64,000 bases of DNA from Trichostrongylus colubriformis (GCA_963978905.1 OZ022256.1:5749501-5813500), one strand, 5' to 3'. Shown: positions 45,478-57,247, numbered from the stretch's first letter. The notes: generated by a model from the sequence alone, not told the origin. Numbers and translations are program-made.

Positions 45478-46441
45478 TGCTCACTTGGCTACATGCCAAT
45501 GGCAGAGTCGTCAGGGCTACCCACCTCTTGACGGGATGGTCGTCCACGTCGAGGGTTTTATTTTTCGGGTTTCTGGTCATTAACTTCAGTTTTTTCTTCA
45601 CCCTCGTACCACTAATCATCGTGCCCGTCATATTCACCACTTTTTTCACATTTCGACCGATTTTACCCTATCACTTTCTTTAAAGGGAGCGCACGCAATG
45701 TACGCAATCACACGCGACAAAATTAGCTGCGCCACTCGCCGTGCGCGGTTACGCGAAAATTAGGCGTCCACTTCTTCATCTGCTACCATGATACAAGCGT
45801 TGGATGGTTTCGTACTAAACAATTTTCATACTCCTATTCTTCTGGTCACACTTTGTGTGCAGGCTTCAGGTCATATAAGAATGTACAAACATCGTCTCTT
45901 ATTACATGTCGAAGATTCGATTCTGGTGAATAGTGCAGCAGGAAGGCCGTGAACTCTATGTGAAATACCTTTGCATAACAATTCCTAGAATAGCGTTTTC
46001 GTCTTTTCCTCTATTTTCCGTTTTCGCCTCTCTACTGCGTAGATGTGAAGCTATGAACTACATGTTATACGTTCTATCGATATGTTAGATGGTCGTGACC
46101 ACTCGACATATAACATTTGTCGTTATGCCACAACCGATGACAACCACCATCGGTGCCATGCACCTCTACATCCTGTAACACGCGCGATAGCTCTCACAAT
46201 TTTTCGCGTAGAGTGCCTTTAAAGGCAGCACTAGTGGAAAGTCGGACGAAAAGTAAAAGTAGTAGTGCATACGAAAGTTGAGATGCCTAGTAACAGAACA
46301 GTGGAGAAAAACGGATGGAAATGGCCAAAAATCCGAGAAATGAGAGCCCTTCCCACCGTTGGTTCTGGGCGCGGACGACCTTCCCGTCAAGAGCCTGGTA
46401 GTCTGATCTAGTTTTCCATTGGCATGTTGCCAAGTAAACAC
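45478..46441. mobile_element. 1-kb foldback element
   Basis: The ends are inverted: CTTGGCTACATGCCAATGGC near 45482 and CCATTGGCATGTTGCCAAG near 46418. The next internal part is also inverted (GACGGGATGGTCGTCCACG near 45530 against CGCGGACGACCTTCCCGTC near 46371). The inversion continues to TTAAAGG on both sides of the centre (45680 and 46219). A single-arm relative lies at about 50760-51000 and a fragment near 43335-43375. Confidence 0.65.
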
Positions 46442-46815
46442 AAGGGACTGTTTAAAAATACGACAGCATCTACTTTTTGGAGTGAGCTTCAGGCTAAAAC
46501 TGCGAAAGCGCGCCGCAAAACCTTCGATCCTGCCGCATCTCCTTGACCTCTCCCACCCCAGTCAGTCGGAAATTCCGTCATCGGGAGGCGGGACCCTGTG
46601 TCCAAGAGGCGGAACCGCTGCATGTTTGCGGCGTTTTGCGGCGTTTCTACAGCTCACAGCTCGGGGGGCGCTTTTTCACCGGGATTTCGTCGCAGATAGC
46701 CTTCTTAGGCCCAGGACTACCATGTGAGCGACTTCTTGTAGGGATTTCTCCATTACCGCATTACCCGTAATGCTGTCTTTAAATCCGATGAGTATTAAGA
46801 CAGTTATGATCGTTT

Positions 46816-46862
46816 GAAGTGAAACACCTAAAACGCTGAGAACTTTTCGAACAACCTAACAT
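46816..46862 (+). repeat. Solo mariner end
   Basis: The text GAAACACCTAAAACGCTGAGAACTTTTCGAACAACCTAA matches the right end of the element at 27103-28343. No left end or transposase part is nearby. Confidence 0.65.
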
Positions 46863-47425
46863 TTTTTATTACCAGTCTGGTACCAGTTCGCGAGCTCCGT
46901 AACGACGTGAGGCTTAGTGGCCCTGAGCGAGCACTGATTCAAGATTTGAGGCCCTGTCATGACTATGAGAGCGGCTTCACTTATTCTGAGTGTAGAAGGC
47001 CAAATTCAGATCAACATCAAATGGAAATTTGGAAAAACACCAATTAAACCTTTATTCTGATGAGTTTTTATTCAGGGAAAATGTTAAACCCATACAAGAT
47101 TTGAGGCCCGGTCATAGTTATGAGGGCGGGGCCACATGTTCTGACTAGAGCACGCCCAATTCTGATCGACAAAACTTTGAAAAAAACAATGAAACCTTCA
47201 TTCTGATAAGACTTTATTCAGAAAAAGGTTAAGTCTATAAGAGATCAATGGTATATGCTCTAAAGATAGCTGTTTCAACATTCTTCTCCACCACGTAACA
47301 TTCATCACTTTCTGGAACAGGTGATCAAAAGCTTACAGAATGAACCTATTTCACAAGACTTATTTGTTAGGGAGGGAAATGGAGGGAGGGGCAATTGGTG
47401 AGCGTTGGATGATTACATGACTTAA
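46863..47425. other. No supported gene
   Basis: Repetitive text is visible: two related segments near 46940-47040 and 47100-47230 share AAGATTTGAGGCC, GGTCAT and ATTCTGATGAGTTTTATTCAG, so this is a local degenerate duplication. No coding frame is supported. Confidence 0.4.
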
Positions 47426-47741
47426 AGGCACTTTCCGCGATAATCTTATCTGCTATTTACCCCGCCGCAGCCGATAGACCCCCGGGTAACTGTCGCGGCT
47501 GTACCCTTAGAGCGGTGCCACGAGCCCTTCTGGCAGCGCAAAGCCCGCGGGAGGCAACTGGGACCCCGCCCATCAATTGGTGACCCCACCCAATTAGTGA
47601 CCAATTGGTGAGGGATGCGGTTCCCATTTCTGAGGTTCTCGGTATTTTTTGCTAGTTTTTTCACTGCTACTGAGTAAATTAGCGCCTCTGGATTCATTAT
47701 TGACCCCGATTATGGTCGCTCTCCTAACGTGGAAAGTGCCT
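47426..47741. mobile_element. TTAA-flanked MITE
   Basis: A 316-bp element with inverted ends AGGCACTTTCCGCG and CGTGGAAAGTGCCT, directly flanked by TTAA at 47422-47425 and 47742-47745. The TTAA target is that of piggyBac-type elements and of nematode TTAA MITEs. No transposase is encoded. The AGG...CG ends resemble those of the element at 55796-56220. Confidence 0.75.
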
Positions 47742-48480
47742 TTAACAGGTTTGCCTACATCTAGTACATGTGATCTTGTAAAGGTACGTAATGTTACTGC
47801 CAACGATCAACAAGTCTCTTTCAGAAAACAAATTTCGCAGTAGCTTTAAAAACACCGTGAGGGGACGATTTTGGATTACGGTACGGGTTATGGTGACTTG
47901 CAGTTCGTTAGCTGCTCGTACGACGCCTTGCCCAGACGTGAAGTGTGGATTCGTTACGTTTTTTGCTATAACACCCTTTTTTCCCACATTTCTGTTTATT
48001 CGCCCTTTCACTGTCTCACTTGTTAACTGTTGTATGCTGTTTGGTTTATTTAACATCATCATGGATAGAATCACATTTGCCCTACGAGACATCAAATAAG
48101 GGTGGCCGGGATCCCCTGAAGCGTGCAGTTCGAGGTGAAGTGCGCTAGAATAGCAATAGCACCACCAAGGCGCGTGTTCGGACGCGATTCTCGATACAGA
48201 TTATTTTTTCCGAGTTCGGATGTTCGTTTACAGATGACAGTGCTTTATGAAGTGCTTTTCTTCCTTGACCCCTCCCAGTGCCTTTGAATTATTACCCTCC
48301 TTCATGTAGGTAACCTTTAGGATTGTCGGAATTGTCAAACTCGGTCAGATCACGCGAGTATGTATCGGTCGGTCCACTCACAACGGGACCAGCAAGGCAC
48401 TTGGTTAACGCCACGACGCAATCATGGTGACCCAGTTGATCAGTCTCGACCCGCTCACTCTTACTTACGTGGGTTTTCAT
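47742..48480 (-). CDS. Unrecognised minus-strand open frames
   Basis: Two open frames, 117 residues (47742-48095) and 62 residues (48292-48480), lie downstream of the 54-residue gene on the same strand. The first ends NITYLYKITCTRCRQTC, which recalls the start of a GIY-YIG or Penelope-type endonuclease module (YKITCxxC) but stops there. The second reads DCVVALTKCLAGP and on to RDLTEFDNSDNPKGYL. Neither can be assigned. A plus-strand frame of similar length overlaps the first, so coding is uncertain. Confidence 0.2.
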
Positions 48481-48551
48481 AGCACATTTTTGGTTTTCGT
48501 TCTCACAGTGGTGGGCTCTAGTGAATACCTAAGGGGTTGAGATCAATCTAC

Positions 48552-48859
48552 TTACTTAGCCTTAGAGAGAGGAATAAGAACATATTTTGCAGTATTTTTC
48601 TTGCCAGCATCACGAGGCATGGTCACATAGCCAAATCGTGGATCTTCCTGAAAATTAATAATCCACTGGTATTAGCCTCATGAACTAGGCCTCATAGTCA
48701 GAATAAAGCATTTCGATAACGTCATGACATACATCCTCATCCGGTTTGAACTGCATCGTGTTCTGCTCCTACAAAAATAAAGACTTCCTTTTGACCATCA
48801 CCTTCTTGACGATCGGAGAGACTCACCGGATCGAATTTCGGGCTTTGAGTAGTTGACAT
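48552..48859 (-). CDS. 54-residue conserved-looking small protein, three exons
   Basis: Exons are 48827-48859, 48733-48768 and 48552-48647, all in phase 0. The donors are GTGAGT and GTATGT, and the acceptors are TTTGTAG and TTTTCAG. The start codon lies six bases after ATTTCAG, as expected for a spliced-leader acceptor (48866-48867). The product reads MSTTQSPKFDP, EQNTMQFKPDED and EDPRFGYVTMPRDAGKKNTA, ending PLSKAK. It is acidic in the middle and basic at the end, with no signal peptide or membrane segment. I do not recognise the family. Three clean introns with kept phase in 300 bp are strong evidence for a real gene. The end is slightly open: AAGTAA is also a donor-like GTAAGT, so another exon is possible. 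Confidence 0.65.
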
Positions 48860-49099
48860 GGTTGCCTGAAATCTCATGCAAAATGAATTTCGCCATACGC
48901 GTAAAATCAATACCACCCTTTATGCACATTGGTTATCACGACACAACAGCACGCGTGAAAGTGGCCGCAGGAAAAAGAACGCCCCGAAAAATATGGGAGA
49001 GAGTACTGCGATTTTCTGGAAGCCACCAATTTCAGGTTTTAGGGGTTATTAACCAGTCACATGCATACCCGAAATCTCGAAACCGGAAGAATTTATAGT

Positions 49100-49162
49100 G
49101 GGGGGGGGGAGGGAGGGGAGGGGAAAGGGGCGCCGAGGGAAGGGGGGGGGGGGGGGAGGGGG
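49100..49162 (+). repeat. G-rich tract with quadruplex potential
   Basis: Many consecutive runs of three or more G with very short spacers, including a run of 15, on the plus strand. It lies about 240 bp upstream of the minus-strand 54-residue gene. Confidence 0.7.
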
Positions 49163-49176
49163 AAGTAGGAACCCAA

Positions 49177-49739
49177 TCATTGCAGAATAGGGCTTTCTTG
49201 GATCGCGCTATCTACCAAAAAACCGGAATTTAGATCGAGCTCTTGCGACTTTGTGCTTTCAAGGCTCGAATTTGCGAATGTCTTATTTAAAAAACTAAAA
49301 ATTACTGCTTTGGAGGCTGAAATAGGTGGATTTCTTCGAGTATAAGACAGAACAAGTGCAAAATGCATTACACCAAGAGCCACGTCGATAATTGTAATAA
49401 TAGCCACAGCTATTATAAGACCGAGACCCAGCCCTAAATAAGAAATGAGAAAATTTGAAAAACATTAAAGTATCTACGAAGGTTGCTTCTCTTCACAAAG
49501 TGGCATCGTTTGTGGATGATGATGTCCATTTTTGTACTCGTGCAACATAAGGACCTCTTGAAGCTTTGTGAATGTGCAAGAATAACTTTTTCATTGAAGC
49601 GACGGCGTTCTACCACTTGAACATACCGGAAGAGGTAAATTTGGCAGATTGTGGAATATGACATAGGAATGCTCAAGAGGAGAGCAGTGTAGAAATAACG
49701 AAAGAAAACCCGAAAAATAAAACTAAAAACCTCCTTCAT
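49177..49739 (-). CDS. Possible membrane-protein exons, unrecognised
   Basis: A minus-strand segment after TTATTTAG (near 49433) reads GLGLGLIIAVAIITIIDVAL and on to FALVLSYTRRNPP, a likely membrane helix followed by basic residues. A Ser-rich tail then ends at 49177. Upstream, 49434-49739 encodes another hydrophobic start (MKEVFSFIFRVFFRYFYTAL). They are in different frames, and joining them needs an intron whose donor I could not fix. It may be a receptor-like gene, a gene fragment, or chance hydrophobic frames in AT-rich DNA. Confidence 0.25.
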
Positions 49740-52700
49740 TCTGCGTCACTAATCGGTGTGATGGGTCGCAAACGTTGTCGCGCCCTACAGGTAATAGGCG
49801 GGCTGCTGAAAGGCAGCACGGTTTGAGATCGTAATGAATTTACGAACCATGCTTCTCAACGCGAGCTTCGGTACACCACTCCTTCTGACTTGAATTGCTT
49901 GTTTTGGGGAATATGTACCTCCAGTTCTTACACTTTCCTTACTCCTCACTGTGCCTTTGAAGAGAGAAGAGGCCTAGGAAAGCCCACCTATCCCATGGAT
50001 CACACTGGACTTCGATGATTACTGACTTTTTTCTCCCAAGCTCACCTATTCTATCATAGGTGGATGCAGAATGCGTGGCGCATCCGAAAAGGATCTGATT
50101 GCAAGAACAAACTGACGTCCAGAAGAATTTTCAAAGAGATCCCTCCCTTATGCTTGACGCAGCTAAGGCACTCTGTGATTATTCCTGAACTGTCTGCACA
50201 ACCCCAAAAATGTAGGCAATCGATAATCATGCCGTTGCTACAACTTATACTGCATACGGAGTGGTGTGCCTTTCGACTGATGACCCTATTTTGAGATATC
50301 CGTCCGAAATCTCCTCAGCAGAGCGTGGGGTTTTTTTCTGAGAAGTCCTCGATACTTGAGAACACATCGAGAAAAATTTGAAGTTCCAATTTGAAAAAAT
50401 TCCAATTTGAAGTCCGTTTTGAGTCCCGCGCTCTCCAATTTAAACTGCAGTCCCCTCCTCTCTCCGAAGATTCTGCGACGGGAGCTTGAACCTAATATCT
50501 TTCAGGAGATTCCGTTGCTTTCACGAAATGAGAAATGTTTTCTTCCTAGTATATTAGTAGAGATTTTTAATCAATCTCCTACAGCTTTGTTCATCTACTT
50601 AGTTTTAGCTTTGAGTTCAATGATGTCGCGTGACAGCACGCATTAATAAAAAAATAAAGTGATTAGTTGACGGGAAATGCGTTATTTCGGTCATAGCGCA
50701 TTCACGTAACTGGTGATTGGACCCTTATTCTTTCCCCTACACGCAAATTCAAAGGCAGGTTTAGGGGCAATTCGGACGAAAAGTGAAAGTAGTAGTGAAT
50801 ATGAAAGCCGGGATGCCTAGTAACACGACTGTGGAAAAAGAACGGATGGAAATGACCAAAAACCCAAGAAATAGGATCCCTTCCCTTCGTTGGTTCTAGG
50901 CGCGGACGACCTTTTCGTCAAGAGACGTGTAGACAGCATAGGTTTCCACTGGCATTACCAAGACGTGAACATGAAGGGATGTTCGGAAATGCGACAGCAT
51001 CTATTCTCCAGAGTGAGCTTCAAGCTGAAAGTGAGAAAGCGCGCTGCGATACTTCCAATCCTGCCGATTTCCTTGACCAACCTCACCGCGACCAACCACT
51101 AATCACGTCGCCCGGAGGCGGGCTGCCCTAAACCAAGGCGGTTTGCCCTGATGAGGCCGCCTCCGCCAGTGTTTGAAGACACCAGAAGGGGGTAATTTTG
51201 GCTTACGGTAGAACAGACGTAGTGTGGACGAGTTTAAATGGCCGCCATTGCACAAACTCGCCAATTTAACGCCTTGGCATGTTGCCAAAAGAAGATGTTT
51301 CTATTATAATTCTGTTTTTCCTTTACTTTTCACATTGTTCTTTCTTATATTGTTTGTAGATGTACTTACATGAATGCTAATGTAGTTGGGAATGGCCACT
51401 CCACTGCGCTGGGAGTCAGGTGCTACAACCAACGTTGGCCCACGGCCCGTCTCCCACAGCGAACAACTCGGACTGGATGCGCTGACGCGAATGGGATGCG
51501 AATACACACCGCAGCGTCGCGCTTTTGAGTCCGGGTTTTTTCGCCTATTATCGCTTCTAACCTTGAGTGTTTATTACAAAATGCTCATTTCTTTGCATCT
51601 TCCTCTTGTTTCGGACCCCCTTCCGGTTCCTTTAAGGGGGCGCCTTCCGCGGGGGATTTCGCCATGCATAGGCCTTTCGGACCCGTAGTTTTTCAACAAT
51701 GACTCCTTTTGGGATTTCTCATCACCCACACTACCCCAAACACTGTCTTTAAAGAGGAACGGATAAGATCTGCGAATGCATCTTCCATCCTAATCATATT
51801 AACGTTTCGAGCGATCCAGTACCTTTTCGTGGTTTGCGGCGTTGAACTATTTGGGTCAGTTTTTCGAGTTGCTATTTGCTCACCATCCTTGTCCGGGATA
51901 AGAAACACAATTGGCTATGAGTCATCTGTCACCCACTTGTCAGCGGTCGCATGATTCATACACAGTTCGATGTTACCTAATGATCGTTGACAATTGAGTA
52001 CCATAAAACTTTTTTCTCCTGCTCTGTTATTCAATCACACTATTTTACGACTACACCGTTGAATACATTGTTTTAGGGCCATTGATGAGTGGAAATCAGT
52101 GTCATACAGCAAGGATATCATAATCATACGACGTCGCCATGACATTCAGTGTCTAAGTTCGAAAAAGCACGGACAGATTGTTTCAGTGCGGTAGTGACTG
52201 CCATATCTTTTTGCTATTATCCATCCTATTCGAAATGTCAATGTGTGCTGCAGAACACTTAAATTGTGTCACTGTGAGCGTTGAGCAGCTTGCTGATCTT
52301 GTTGGAAACTGGTCGTGCTTAGGGAGTGGGGTCGTCTCGTTCTTACGTGGCCTGCCCCAGTTCGAGTGTTCTGTCCCACACTCGAGCTCCTCTAAAACTG
52401 TGCACTAGTACATTGACAGACCCTTTTCCTTCAAGTCTTCTCATTGCGGAGCGCAAATGCACACAGACGAGGTGTCTGAAATGGCCCGTAAGTCTTTTCC
52501 CCCGTCTCTGTGATAATGGGAAACATTTTTTTACTTTCCACCGCTGTTTCTGTCACATGAGTCACTTTCCAATAAGGACTACGCAGCACAGGAAACGTAG
52601 ACAGCACGGATGCCTCAGATGTGAATCAGCACACTTGATTCTCCTGAGAAATTAATTAGGTGTCTTCATCGATTTCATTCAATCAGGATCGACACCATTC

Positions 52701-54520
52701 TCTCACGCTGCCTTGAAAAGGTATAAACGCGGTCTATAATGCAGTGGTAAGGATGATTGGGTTGCATCATTCTGTCCAATCTTTGATGCTGACCGGTTAA
52801 CGTATTCACCACGAAAACCGACTTGCTAAACACCACGTCATTTCGATCGATATGGCATCGATACGATATGATAGGGATCATTCTGTCATCATTTATCCTA
52901 CACCTGAGTCATTCTTGGACAAAGCAACCCCAGGGCGGGACAGTATAAGAAAGGCCGCTGAAGCGAAAAAGGCCGCCTCCGTCACAGCCCAGGGGCGTTT
53001 TGTTCGCGGGGGATTTCGCCTGAGAGGGTCTCTAGACCCTAGTTTTCAGGTGAATATCTTCTTTCAGGGGTTGGCGCTCATGTACTATGGGGGTGGCACT
53101 GTGTAGGTGTAGATCGTTGGAGTTGTAGATTTATTGTGCGTGCAATATAGTCGACAGTTGGTGGTAGAATGCTTATCAAACGGCGAGAGGAAGCTGGGCG
53201 TGACTGTGAGTCTCAAATGAGGTCACACCCCAGGTGCAGAAGGGACTATTAAGTGCACATAATCTGTGTATTATGTGCCATAGGTGATTTATAGATACTT
53301 TCGTAAGAGAGGGTGCGGTTGGTTCTGGTGCAATACCAGAACAGGCACTTAAAAACACATTATTAATTACAATAGATTTAATTTCATTACAAGTCTTCAA
53401 AACATGTAAAATCAACGTGTCCGATTGTTATTAGGATGTTTTTATTTCAAAATGTCGAGAGTAAATAAACAAACAAAATCCTGCCTGACATTCATGATCG
53501 CCCGTGTGTGAAGTGTCCCCAAGGCTTAGGCTAAATGCTTGGTCCTAGTTAATTCATTGTCTCTTTTTTGTTCTTTGGGTTTTTATCGTGTCTGTTCTAA
53601 TATCATGTTTTTTTAATGTGCTGGGAGGTACTAAGGTATCAGTGCAAACCGGGATTGCGGTTTTTGCCTAAGCCTTGAGGAGGAAGGAGCTTCGGAATGG
53701 GTGAATATTTTTCAGTGTAGCAAATACTTTTTTCATCTTTTTTCTGGTTGAGGACACTCCTTGGAGCTCCTTCTTAAGCTCTCAGGGTGAGGAAAAACTT
53801 TCCACTTCCTAGAAATGGTTTTTGAGTGCCATCCCCATAGAACATGAGCGCTCAGGGGTTCTTCAACGAAAACATTACCCCTCTCACTGTCTTTGATTGA
53901 TGAAGAATTTGATGGGACCAGGGATCGATTTCTATCAGGTTACCGACAGCCCTTTCGCGATGCCCATTATTACCTCTAGCATTGGAAGAAGGGCAAAGAA
54001 TTGCGACGAATGAGTTTTTGTCGCGAAACGACCACTTTTTTTGAACATTCATCCATTCTGTGCTATTCCTATGAAAGGGGGAGGGACTGATATGTTAGTG
54101 ACACGTCAGTCATATAAAACCCTGTCACTATTCATGTTGCATAGGCATTCAACACTGTCAGAAATGTCCCTTCCTCCTTCGGATTATATTGGGAGCAGAC
54201 AATGTCAAACTGGGGATCTAAAACTCTTATACTACACACCGCTACGTTCTTCCGTGATCATCAAGTACGAATAGCACTCCTTGCTATCAACAACTACGAT
54301 GCTGTGCTGAGGTTTTCTGGGCCCAAACTAGACATTGATCGGGCATGCATCTGTTCATAGGATGAATGTTTCCCAAATGGACCCGTTTCCATCTCCTCTG
54401 ATTTGTTCATTCAGTGTATCACTGGCTCAACACGTTGATAGGTGATGGCATATTTTTTACAGTTATTCACAATTGCTGTAAAGCATGTGTATAAAGAGAA
54501 ATGTGTGCTATTCTCACAGA
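49740..54520. other. No supported gene; several dispersed repeats
   Basis: Repeat content seen: 50760-51090 (relative of the 46.2-46.6 kb foldback arm and flank) and 51133-51172 (GGCGG...CCGCC hairpin). The repeats at 51640-51735 and 52948-53060 are relatives of the one at 24428-24560. Open frames here are short and unremarkable. Confidence 0.4.
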
Positions 54521-54552
54521 GGGGAGGGGAGGGGGGGGGGGGGGGGTGGGGG
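54521..54552 (+). repeat. G-rich tract with quadruplex potential
   Basis: GGGGAGGGGA followed by a run of 16 G, a T and five more G on the plus strand. Confidence 0.7.
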
Positions 54553-54616
54553 ACACTTAACAGGAGCGGAAGCAAAAGCCTTCAGGGGTTGTCATATATG
54601 CATATTCGGAAAGTAT

Positions 54617-54800
54617 AAGATACGTATCGATTAGGTGAATAATAGGCCTGAATCGCGCGATCGTCTGAATCTGTTAATCGATATGTATCTTCTCCCTTCC
54701 GCCTAAATCGCGCAATTGCCTGTAACGCAAAGAATGAATGCGGTCTTAGAATGGCATCGAGAAACGCCATTGTGTGCAGTCGCGTTTCTCGATGCTACCA
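54617..54800. repeat. Two adjacent hairpins
   Basis: GATACGTATCGATTA pairs with TTAATCGATATGTATC (54617-54692). GGCATCGAGAAACGCCA pairs with GCGTTTCTCGATGCTACC (about 54752-54799). They are separate stem-loops about 60 bp apart. A function is not evident. Confidence 0.5.
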
Positions 54801-55454
54801 CATTCAGTAGTCAAAGGTGCAACATACACCGTTTCCTAGTGAAAATGGTACCCTTGGCAGGTACTCACGGCGTGGCACGTCGCACTGCAAAATTCTGATG
54901 ACGCATAATTTTTTCGGTAATGGTAAGTGCGACATGCGTAGCTACCGGTATCCTTAGCTGTCACGCATTGCGTTGCACACTTAGGTACAAAAGACGCCAA
55001 CGTAAGGGAACACGCCCGAGTAATACCTATAGCTAACCTACCTGAAATCATCCTGAAGCGTATTAAAATGGATTGTGAGCACGTCTAATAATATTAATAT
55101 TAAGAATGAATATCATGTTATCAGTAGCAGATAACGCTGCTCATTTCGTAATCGAACTTCCATAGTGGTAGAATGGAACTGATGGAAGGTGGTAAAGATA
55201 CGTATTGATCGGGAGAGCAATGGAATTTGTTTTGTAGCGTTTCGTGGAAATAAGGAATTGGAAAGAGAAAAGGACTCCACGACTTAGTACTTCTACAAGA
55301 GCGCATTTTCTCAACTGTCCCATTCAATATGTATCTAATCCTTTTTAACGTCTTCACATTTCCGCAAAATAAAACCGAATTTCGTTACTCTAAACTGCCT
55401 AACCTGCCTACCACCAAACAGCTAAAGAGCTACATCTGCAGTTAAACGCTCCTA

Positions 55455-55540
55455 AAGTAACTACGAGGATGCTGAGTTATAGGCAAAAGCTTCGGTGTCG
55501 GACGGGACTCGAACACGCACTTCATCCTATGTGCTAATCG
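55455..55540 (-). mobile_element. Partial tRNA-derived SINE copy
   Basis: The text reads GGCAAAAGCTTCGGTGTCGG ACGGGACTCGAAC in inverted orientation, matching the 25-kb units. It then lacks the middle of the tRNA-like head (the CCGGAAAGG segment). Confidence 0.65.
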
Positions 55541-55742
55541 AAAACCCCTAAAATACTATTAAGTCGGCAACTAAGTCATTGCGGATCACATTCATAGATG
55601 GCTTTAGTTGAATTTTTAACTTTACTGCCGTATCCCAAATGTTAAACACATACTGTTATCTAATAGTAGGCAATCCTCTTATCAATCAGTAAAGAAAGCT
55701 TCTTGATCGGTTGCATTATTTTCGTTTGGCGTGTGCTGAAAA

Positions 55743-57247
55743 ATGGAGAATCAAAACATTCATTTTTGTCATGTATTGCTTTATTATTTCCTTAAAGGAA
55801 TCGTCCACGGAAAATGAGTTTTTGTGTTGCCCATATATTTATGTTGTATTTGCCTAAAGTTGGCCTCATGCAAAATTTCACGCGAAAAAATGTGAATCTG
55901 GCTGAGATACAGCACCACAAAGTGCGGTCCCAGTGGGCGGAGCCTAAGAGAAAAGCCTCGTTCCGTCGTCCGCCGTGATCGGAGACGCATTGTAGGAGCA
56001 GAAAGTTTCGTAAACAGTCCCACTCTCCGTTCCCAACGGCGGCGGAAGACGGGACGAGGCTTTTACTCTTAGGCTCCGCCCACTGGGACCGCACTTTGTG
56101 GTGCTGTATCTCAGCCAGATTCGCATTTTTTCGCGTGAAATTTTGCATGAGGCCCACATTAGGCAAATACAACATAAACGTATGGGTAACACAAAAACGC
56201 ATTTTCCGTGGACGATTCCTTTAAAGGGAAAAACGCATCACAAGCTCTCAAAAAGTTATGTGCTGTTTATGGTGCCGAAGCCTCAAAAGATCGGCAGTGC
56301 CAAAATTGGTTTGCCTAATTTCGTTCTGGTGATTTTTCTCTCAAAGATGAGAAACGCTCTGGTCGTCTAGTTGGAGTTGACAAAGACCCAATCAAGGCAA
56401 TACTTGATTCGGATCGTCACAGTATAACACGCGAGATTGCAGAGAGGCTACAGGTATCACATACATGTATTGAAAAGCATTTAAAACAACTTAGGTACGT
56501 GTCAAAACTGCATATATGGGTGAAACGCGTTTAATGCAACGCATTGACATCTGCGATTTGCTAAAGAAACGTGATGAAAATGATCCGCTTCTAAAGGAAT
56601 GATCACTGGTGATGAAAAATGGGTCCTTTACAATAATGTCCAACGAAAAAGATCGTGGAGCCGCCCAGGTGAACCAGCTCAAAGAAGAGCAAAAGCTGAT
56701 ATTCATCTAAAAAAGGTTTTGTTGTCAGTTTGGTGGGGTTACAAAGGAACTGTCTACTTTGAACACCTACCATCCAACCGAACGATCAATTCTGATGCAC
56801 GATTAACAAAATTAAGCAATGCAATCCAAGAAAAGCGACTCGAATTATTCAACCGAAGAAGTGTTGTATTCCATCATGGCAATGCAAGACCACTCACATC
56901 TTTGGTCACTCGGCAAAAATTATTGGAGCTTGGTTGGGATGTTTTGCCACATCCACCATATAGTCCTGACCTTGCACCATCGGATTACTTTTTGTTTCGA
57001 TCATTGCAAAATTCTTTGAGTGGTAAAAATTTCAGTAGTGATGATGAGGTCAAATCGTACCTGACTCAGTTTTTTACTGATGAAAACCAGAAGTTTTATG
57101 AACGCGGAATTATGATGCTACCTGAAAGATGGCAAAAGGTCATTGATGAAAATGGGCAATACATTACAGAGTAAAGTTATTTAGTTCCATGAAAAAAGGT
57201 CTTTGATTTTCTAACAAAAATCCGCAATTAATTACTTGCCAACCTAA
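55743..57247 (+). mobile_element. Mariner transposon with a MITE inserted in its transposase
   Basis: The transposase starts at 55743 (MENQNIHFCHVLLYYFL). It resumes after the MITE at 56226 (GKNASQALKKLCAVYG) in the same frame. Further parts are FSLKDEKRSGRL, SITREIAERLQVSHTCIE, then the catalytic part 56599-57174. That part has TGDEKWVLYNN (first Asp), VVFHHGNARP, where the second Asp is replaced by Gly, and PPYSPDLAPSDYFLF (third Asp), and it ends NGQYITE. There is a TAA inside the DNA-binding half (near 56318) and a frame change between 56530 and 56599. The right terminus is ...AATTAATTACTTGCCAACCTAA, ending near 57247. The left terminus is degraded (possibly near 55660). The product cuts and pastes DNA at TA sites; this copy is dead. 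Confidence 0.88.
55796..56220. mobile_element. TTAA-flanked foldback MITE nested in mariner
   Basis: A 425-bp element: left arm 55796-55977 and right arm about 56036-56220 are near-perfect complements around a loop of about 58 bases. The ends are AGGAATCGTCCACGG/CCGTGGACGATTCCT, with TTAA on both sides (55792-55795, 56221-56224). It carries no protein. It added 429 bases (element plus one TTAA), a multiple of three. The end type is shared with the MITE at 47426. Confidence 0.9.

Noticed and set aside
47791..48099. 102-residue plus-strand frame with hydrophobic stretches
   Set aside because: It overlaps a minus-strand frame of similar length, so at most one can be coding. No start context or homologue supports it.
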